From Ischnura elegans (lineage: Eukaryota > Arthropoda > Insecta > Odonata > Coenagrionidae): a stretch of 64,000 nt of DNA. The DNA is taken from assembly GCF_921293095.1 (NCBI RefSeq), contig NC_060254.1:111562917-111626916 (forward strand), in the 5' to 3' direction. The position numbers were made by a program, and so were the translations under genes. The notes below the pieces were generated by a model. It was not told where the DNA came from, did not search any database, and saw only the letters and a program-made list of their open reading frames with translations. Below, piece after piece: positions 57,908 to 64,000 of this stretch. Numbering within the stretch: position 1 is the first letter of the stretch; every line of letters starts with the position of its first letter.

Positions 57908-58600
57908 AATATCAATTTCATATAATTCCAAAATAAGGATAGACAGCATCCATAAAACAGAATCTACTAGAAAAAAAAAGGTTTAGAAATAACATAATAT
58001 AAATTAGAAACCATACAGTCTAAACGAGATTCAGTTAGCATAGGGCAATAGAAAAAAAGAGGAACCTGAAGAACTGATTAAGGGCTCAGCCTCAGCTCAC
58101 ACTCAAATAGGCATAATGTAGCCTAAAAATAGTCTTTACAGTTACATGCCATTGGAATTGGAAGCCATACAGATTCTGTAAAATACATTTTGTTCAGGTA
58201 GCCGAATGAGTTGAAAATAGATAGAAAATAAATCTTACTTGTTCTTATTCTTGATTGATCATTAGGTATATTCGAATATTATTTCACGAACTAAGTTATT
58301 TGTCTGATTTTCTTGAAAATCTTGCTCCAGGATATGGTCCCTTAAATGTAGAAATAGGGAAGTAATAGCTCTGAATACTTAGTGAGTACTTCCATCGTCA
58401 ATACACGGAAAATATCCTTGTTCCGTTAATTGCCGGATGCCTGAGCTACTCTGAATGCTTTTTATTTTCTTATTAAATAGCGCATGCAATGCGTTACACG
58501 TATCGTTACTCAGTAATAAATATATCCATGGCTAATACGGCATTAATTTAACAAGAAAAAACTTATCAGTGAAAAGAAACACAAATTCCTTTCAGAAATC
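57908..58600. other. No gene seen
   Basis: AT-rich, no ORF or repeat of note. Confidence 0.3.
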
Positions 58601-58619
58601 TCTCATCGCAACCGAAGGC

Positions 58620-58906
58620 ACTACGCGTATTCACCACGATGCTGATCCGAATCACGTGATACACGACAAGCTTGTGTTGACCACGCTTACGTGACGTCAT
58701 GCGCCATCTACCTATATGAAAGAGCGCCACAGACGAGCTCCAAGGCGGTCCGTTATTCGCTACGGAGCGCTACAGGTTTAGGTGTGACGTCACGGAAAAC
58801 GTCACACACCCGTTTCCCGCCTCGCTCCAGACGCTCCCCTGAAAACTTGGGTCGCGGAGGAACGAGTCATTTTTCGGCGGAAATTCGAAGGGAATTCACT
58901 GAGGCA
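58620..58906 (+). promoter_or_regulatory. CpG-rich promoter-like island with CRE and E-box sites
   Basis: TCACGTGA (about 58653), TGACGTCA (about 58692) and GTGACGTCAC (about 58782) lie within about 140 bp, with GCGCCATCTA (inverted AGATGGCGC) at 58699. The island is much richer in CpG than its flanks and leads into an ATG with a downstream donor. CRE and E-box sites typically bind bZIP (CREB/ATF) and bHLH factors. Confidence 0.5.
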
Positions 58907-58969
58907 ATGGAGAGCTTACTAACGTTGCAGCTGTTGGACGCTGAATGTGGACGCCTTCATTCTGTAAAG
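58907..58969 (+). CDS. Putative first coding exon, unknown gene
   Basis: ATG at 58907 (GGCAATGG) opens 21 codons, starting MESLLTLQLLDAECGRLHSV, followed by a plausible donor TAAAG|GTGACT at 58970. A frame upstream is open to 58691, so an earlier start is possible. No second exon could be identified to the right, and the gene is not recognised. Confidence 0.35.
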
Positions 58970-58984
58970 GTGACTACGAAGTAA

Positions 58985-59240
58985 CGGAGTAGGCTCTCAT
59001 AGTAAATAGATGTAAATTTAATAGTGATTTAAATAAATATATAGCCAGCACTGTATCTCCGTATACATTCTCGTATCTCCCCCAAAATGAACTCAAATGT
59101 TTCTGGAAGCAACCTTTACATTCAAAAGGCATAGGTAAACGTCATTATGGTGATAAAAAAATAGTCTTATGTCTATGCTTGTCGCAATTAAAATTAATGA
59201 AAAAGTTGACGCCGTGTGATCACAATGGAGACAAGAAAAT
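58985..59240. other. Intronic or intergenic, no feature
   Basis: AT-rich, possibly the first intron of the candidate gene. Confidence 0.25.
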
Positions 59241-59325
59241 ATAAAGCAATCACGGAACCTTGAACCATGGTCCCCCGGGTGGTAGCCGCAAACGCTAACC
59301 ACTGCCCCACCTGACCTTACTGATA
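59241..59325 (-). repeat. tRNA-derived SINE
   Basis: The minus strand reads GGGGCAGTGGTTAGCGTTTG (A box TGGTTAGCG region) and, about 40 nt on, GGTTCAAGGTTCC (B-box-like). The pair, and the tail that follows, fit a tRNA-type SINE. The minus-strand frame at 59093-59374 is an accident of it. Confidence 0.6.
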
Positions 59326-60375
59326 AAAGTTTCGATATCATGAAACTATACGCGGCTTGTGAAAAGTACCGCATGAAAATTAATTAATTACAGCCAAACT
59401 AAGGCCCATTCAACGGAACCACTACTAGTTCAGGGATGTGTTCACCATTCCGAAGGCCATAAAAAATACGGCATTGAAAAAGGCGGAGCAACTTTCGTGG
59501 TCTCCCCTTGTTAGTAATTTATGTATCAATTTTCACTTCAATAAAAATAACAGATTTTTGAAAAACACATCTTATCATTAAATGTTTATCATGTTTTTCC
59601 TTCCATTCAATTACATATCTATAATTGTTAAATTTTTTACGTACATTTGGTCATCGTGGATTTTTGACGTTCATAATATTTCACGATTTTCCAGTAATTT
59701 TGCATTTTGTTCCCCTATTAATTATATATCTGTTCCTTAGAAACAAAAAGTTCACAAAACAATAAAAATAGTCCAAATTTATTGTTTGAAAATAAAAATG
59801 TGCAAAAAGTTGAGAACTAAACGCATTAAAAAATGAATTAGGGCCATCAGTGTGGTCTGCGTGTGCGACCGTAAAATAAAATTTAACGTACGACCACTGA
59901 AGGTTTGACCAAGAGTTTGAAATGATGCAATGGAGAAAAAATGCTAAGGCAGGGGAATCTGGAAGTGTAAGGTGAAATATGATTGAAATTGTGTTAATCA
60001 ATTTTTTGTGACTAACTTTAATCCAACACCTTAATTTTAAGTAAGCAAAATCTTTTGAAATGAGCCGTTGCGTCATTATTTCAATATTTTCTTCTTCTTC
60101 TTAGTTTCTGGACTACCTCTGGCTTTGAGCTCAATAACTAGTGTATCCAAGAACTATAGAACTAGTGACGGATCGAGAGAAGGACTGGGAGGGTAATTGC
60201 ATTTGGTGTTCAATTTAAACTATGTTCATAGCAGTGGTGGCTGGTGGTTATATAGAGCCAGGGTGTGCATTAGAGAAGATGTATTATGATGTGAAGGGGC
60301 ATGAAGTTCAAATGAATGCTGCTAAATGGCACTGAATGCATTGACGGACTAGGATCCTGAGCGGAGGCAGCGTAG
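59326..60375. other. No gene seen
   Basis: AT-rich. A minus-strand frame of 131 codons (59681-60076) is made of AT-rich codons with no recognisable domain. Confidence 0.3.
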
Positions 60376-60559
60376 GTGGCAGCTACACCGCTACATTACC
60401 TGCTAGTTACTCACCAAATATGCACACTCGCGTCGTGTTTAGTCTGCTCCCAGGATCCATTTGACCATGGAATGCCCCCCCCCTCTCTTACCTCGTCCTG
60501 CTTGAGCACCCACAAGCATTCGCATAGACCGAATTTGCGGCCGGCTAATTGCCACGGGA

Positions 60560-60689
60560 TCGCATACACTTATAAGAGCGGTGAATTCGCCATCGCCCAG
60601 TCTCTCTCTCCTCACCATAGTGACCTGTGTTCCCACTATACCACACGCTCGCGCCTTCAGCACTAGCTGCTAAAACGATCGAAAACACC
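60560..60689 (+). promoter_or_regulatory. TATA-containing promoter and 5' leader
   Basis: ACTTATAAGAGCGG at about 60568-60581 is a good TATA box. About 30 bp on is CCCAGTCTCTC, a plausible start, and about 90 bp of leader run to AACACCATGG at 60690. The region sits at the left edge of a CpG-rich block and drives the plus-strand ORF below. Confidence 0.45.
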
Positions 60690-61592
60690 ATGGGTCCGAG
60701 AACTCGCAAAAGAGGTTCTGCGAACACCCCCGCTTCGCCGGGGGGCCGCAGCAGGGGGCGGAGCCGCTCCCGCTCACCGCGACAAGGATCGCCTTCTCCG
60801 ACTTCGACCCCCAACACATCCCCTACGGGATCTCACAGGACCTCCGAGCCATCCAGCCTACTCAATACGCGTGTCCAGCCGCCTACGACGGCAGAACCTC
60901 CCTCCTGGCTCCCTATCCTCCTTAAGGCCATCACTGAGTCCAGGGCCCCGGGGACGGTCAGCGTCCCACACCCGCAGCCGGTGGAGCAGCCGCAGCCCCT
61001 GGACCCTGGCCCCAGCACCAGTCGCGGCATTCCTCTGACACAACTGGGGCTGATGTCGGAGCCCACTCCGCCGCTGGTCTCCTTCCCAACTACGCAGCCA
61101 CCACGACCCTGCACCCCTGCTTCCCAAGCTGTGCCAGAGGACCGCCGCTTTCGGGACCTCAGACCTGAACGCCCACCAAACACAATAGAGCTGCCTCCAG
61201 AACAAGAGTGTCTCGAGCTACTATACCTCCTGAGGAACAATGCCTGAAGTACCAAGCTGACAAAACGAGATGGGCACGAAGTCTCCTTATTGCTTGGGAT
61301 TGCTGCGGATTGGGACGCGCTCCCGGGCCCCGTCCGCTCCTTGGTATACAACAGGGCACGCATCCTGACGATCGCCGCCACCCACGGGTGGGACACCGCT
61401 GCTCGTTTGCTTGCCCCGAACGAAATCTTGCGCCTCCCGCCGTCGGCAGCACAGCCCACGACCATTATCCGCGAGGTCATCCGGGAGCGCTCCCCAAGCA
61501 ACACCAATGCACCGCGGACCAACAGCCAGCCCTCCAGATACCGAGGCCGAAGACGCGGCAGGTCGAGTCTCGCCCCTCCCAGACGCCGCTAA
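60690..61592 (+). pseudogene. Pro/Ser/Arg-rich ORF broken by one in-frame TGA (retroelement gag-like or host exon)
   Basis: ATG at 60690 in good context. The frame is open for 185 codons: a basic RS-rich stretch (RSRGRSRSRSPRQGS-like, residues ~12-35), then a long proline-rich part. It meets TGA at 61245-61247, then runs on in the same frame for 114 codons (GIAADWDALPGPVRSLVYNR ... RYRGRRRGRSS) to TAA at 61590. An RGR-rich C-terminus suggests nucleic-acid binding. This layout fits a Gag-like ORF1, but no zinc knuckle is present and I cannot name the family. Readthrough, a nonsense mutation or a real stop are all possible. A donor-like GAAG|GTGAGT lies at 61630. Confidence 0.4.
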
Positions 61593-62180
61593 AATGCCGT
61601 CCGTACCTGCTGCGGAGCCGGATTGAAGGTGAGTACTTATTGCATATGTAGACATAAGTGACACGAAAGTCCACACAAACAGCTGTGCTGAGGTTCTAGA
61701 TGTTGTGCTGAAAGTCAAAGGACAGTGGAGCAGTCCAGGGGAATTTTTTCCAATGGCCGTTAATAAATGAGATTCCCAGCAGGATTGGAGCAGATCACAA
61801 TTAGAGTCGAGTACTAGCATGGAGGGACATTCATTTGTTGTGGATTCTTTGAAACCCTCTTGCATAGGCATCCTAGATGAAGGGTCTAACATGTAGCATT
61901 ATGAACCTTAGGATATCTCCAAGGGAACACAAGATACTGGATGGCATAGAGATCTGAGGAGTGACCCAGATAGCCAAAGGTTTGATTCATGGTAGAGGGG
62001 AATTTTTCCCATGGAGAATTAATTTTAATTTCACCGTCATTCAAATGGCAAGATTGATTTATTCCAGAAACCGTATTGTTTAAAACTGTTTACCACTCCT
62101 TGAAGTTGATCCAAACTCAAAGTTACCATGCCAATTGAAGCTATTGTATTGATTTTGTGCAGGCATATCCATCAAGGGCT
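61593..62180. other. 3' side of the GC-rich ORF, no gene seen
   Basis: GTGAGT at 61630 could be a splice donor. Beyond it the DNA is AT-rich and featureless. Confidence 0.25.
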
Positions 62181-62184
62181 TATC

Positions 62185-62510
62185 CAGGATCAAAACTAGG
62201 GTAAAGGGGGGGCAAGCCACGGTTTGTAACATTCAAGAATGGAAAAGGAGAATAAAACCAACATTTTGAGAAAATTATAACACTGCATCATTACTATTTT
62301 AAAAATTATTTGCCCGAGAAAAATTATTTTAGCTACATGTCTTATGCTTATATAATTTTTTGTGGTTTTAAATAAAATATCTAGAAAAGTTTCTTTTCAA
62401 TCCAGTATGGAATTTCCTGAAAGATTTAAGTGATTTTTACTTTGCGGGGGAAAGGGGGGTTGAAAGCTGCTGCCCCCCACTGGGTACGCCCATGATATCC
62501 ATGTTTTTCA
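62185..62510 (-). repeat. Dispersed repeat with G-run ends
   Basis: The minus-strand end reads GGGCGTACCCAGTGGGGGGC, the usual form of a common interspersed-element end. The other end near 62190-62215 has a G-run with CAAGCC. A further G/C-run block is at 62738-62754. It is likely the same loose class as 24905-25025 and 53711-53812, but a direct match is not clear. Confidence 0.4.
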
Positions 62511-64000
62511 TGTTACTGTATGTTGATCATGAGGTTTATTTGCCAATAAAGGCCTCATCTTCAGATAAAATCTAATACCAGCTAGTTGAATTTGGCCTGA
62601 GCTTACTTTCATGCATGTATTGATTTGAGGATGACGTTCTGGCTGCACAGCCAATCAGCATTGAGCACCTTGTTGACTGTAGGTTAGTTGGCTACTCAAC
62701 CAGAAGGCCACCCAGAGGCAGTGGGAGAAATCAGGGGGGGCAACCCTCCCCCCCAAATACATCCTGGAAAAATTAAAAAGATAGTTATCAGTAAGGTGGC
62801 TCTCCAATTCAAGTTTTAATTTCACTAGTTCAACAAACAATATTAAAAAATTGATGTCTCATGTGTAACAACAATCACTGATTGAATGAAATGGTTTTAA
62901 AGACTTGCGGTAACACGAGACACTTCCTTCACGATTGATGGTCATAATGCAAGACAGAGTGAGCACAATCTCCCACCATACCACCCACAATGGCACCACC
63001 ATCTTATAAAAAAAGGCATATGTACAATATTCCAGATGAACATAGTATGCACAAATACATGGCAAAGATCATTGGAGATCATGTAAAATCCGCTCATCTA
63101 TTAGTAGATGCATTATTGCTGGGAGGTTGTGTTTTCCACCAGGGTGAGGCGTAAAGTAGAGAATAAATGAATGAAATATGCTTGGTTTTCTGATCTCTCC
63201 TTAAGACCACCCAAGATACTGGGATAGATTCTCCAAAGAGGCAGAGGAGATAAAATTGGAGAGTACCTAGCAATGTAGGCTGTGACGCCAGTTTTGCCTT
63301 GAGCCCCTACTGGAAGTTTTGCTACAAACAAGAGGCACCAAGCAACACTCTTTGAAAACAACAACAACAGTGATGGGAAAAACTGAATTTTCACGTTGAC
63401 AAAATGATTTTTTGTATCCTTTTTAAAGTAGATGTCTTAGCCACAGAAACATGGGCATTTAGAAACCCATTGATCTGGAGTGAATGAATCCAACTGAAAT
63501 TTCATAAATGAATGTGTCTCTGCATTTTCTGGGTATCCAACCATGTCTATTGGCTTTTACATAACAGCTTCACTGAGTATCTTGTAGGCATCCTCAGTTC
63601 AAAAGGGGTGATGTATCATTCTTGACTTGTTTACATGTGTATACGGATGGTGGTCAAGATGCTGCACGTTGATTGGCTCAAATGAGTCTCTTCCATGATG
63701 TGTGGAGCTAGTAACGGTCCTTTCTGTTGAAGGGACTCTGCATTTCATGAGTTTTTATGGCCTTTCATGCCTATAGAGGGAAGTAACAACTCAATTTTAC
63801 CAAAAGCTTCATCTAGTCAAATTTCACATACTTTTCACTTTATTCTGACTATGAGTGACATTTTTGGAGAGGCAGACGAACTTGTCCTTGGTAACCTTCT
63901 GATGTTCTATGATCATCACTGAACAGGAATTTTTTCCAGTGTATATGACTTCCTGAAATAGCAGAAAATTTCATGCTTACACAATAAGGGCTAGATTAAG
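62511..64000. other. Intergenic or intronic DNA to the window end, no gene seen
   Basis: The composition is more mixed and less AT-rich than in the middle of the window. A CTGAAGATGAGG...CCTCA motif (minus strand, 62528-62565) is a weak relative of the hammerhead-like motifs. Frames of up to 93 codons have no homology. Confidence 0.3.

Noticed and set aside
61208-61651. 147-codon plus-strand frame ending YLLRSRIEG before a GTGAGT
   Set aside because: It overlaps the longer frame out of phase; the YLLRSR similarity to the Gypsy tail is too short to mean anything.
60833-61892. Minus-strand frames up to 229 codons opposite the 60.7-61.6 kb ORF
   Set aside because: GC-rich antisense shadows; the plus strand has the TATA box, Kozak start and compositional logic.

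Overview
The window looks like intron-rich, AT-rich eukaryotic DNA, most likely from an arthropod with a large genome (probably an insect). It has no operons, no ribosome binding sites and no complete host gene that I recognise. It does have tRNA-derived SINEs, several MITE families, a Ty3/Gypsy LTR element, a Penelope-like element, CR1/RTE-type LINE fragments, and piggyBac, hAT, Harbinger-like and Mutator/YqaJ-type transposon remains. From memory some repeats recall damselfly genomes, but nothing here proves that. No bacterial or viral chromosome is present.

Layout. A 1,052-bp DNA element lies at 52-1103 (copy A). A second copy of exactly the same net length lies inverted at 39594-43157 (copy B). 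Copy B is split by a 2,503-bp element (39616-42118) that has long terminal inverted repeats and a 9-bp target duplication. A 666-bp terminal-inverted-repeat family occurs at 2362-3027 and 6532-7197, and again at 45683-47250, where a 911-bp TA-flanked element (45831-46741) has landed inside it. From 8159 to 16685 a decayed piggyBac element (TTAA-flanked) carries in its middle an apparently intact 6,261-bp Ty3/Gypsy retrotransposon (8903-15163, minus strand). That retrotransposon has LTRs that look identical, a 4-bp target duplication, open gag and pol frames, a textbook -1 frameshift signal, and an AT-hook motif at the C-terminus of pol.

Between 19.9 and 39.3 kb lies a graveyard of element remains: a long near-perfect hairpin, a Penelope-like reverse transcriptase with GIY-YIG remains, a Mutator/YqaJ-type protein pseudogene (28.1-31.7 kb), SINEs, LINE 3' ends, a hAT transposase fragment and a four-copy tandem repeat. 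Degenerate hammerhead-like motifs recur across the window.

The right third (43-64 kb) is mostly unannotatable intergenic or intronic DNA. It has a few CpG-richer, promoter-like islands: near 50.95-51.06 kb; at 56.56 kb with a 47-residue membrane ORF; at 58.6-58.97 kb with CRE and E-box sites and a likely first exon; and at 60.4-61.63 kb with a TATA box and a proline/arginine-rich ORF broken by one in-frame TGA. These are the best candidates for host transcription units.

The most interesting observations are the intact Gypsy element with its exact frameshift signal and AT-hook, the stratigraphy of nested insertions with perfect empty-site evidence, the 9-bp-TSD element that seems to carry an intron-containing transcription unit, and the 49-bp-arm hairpin.
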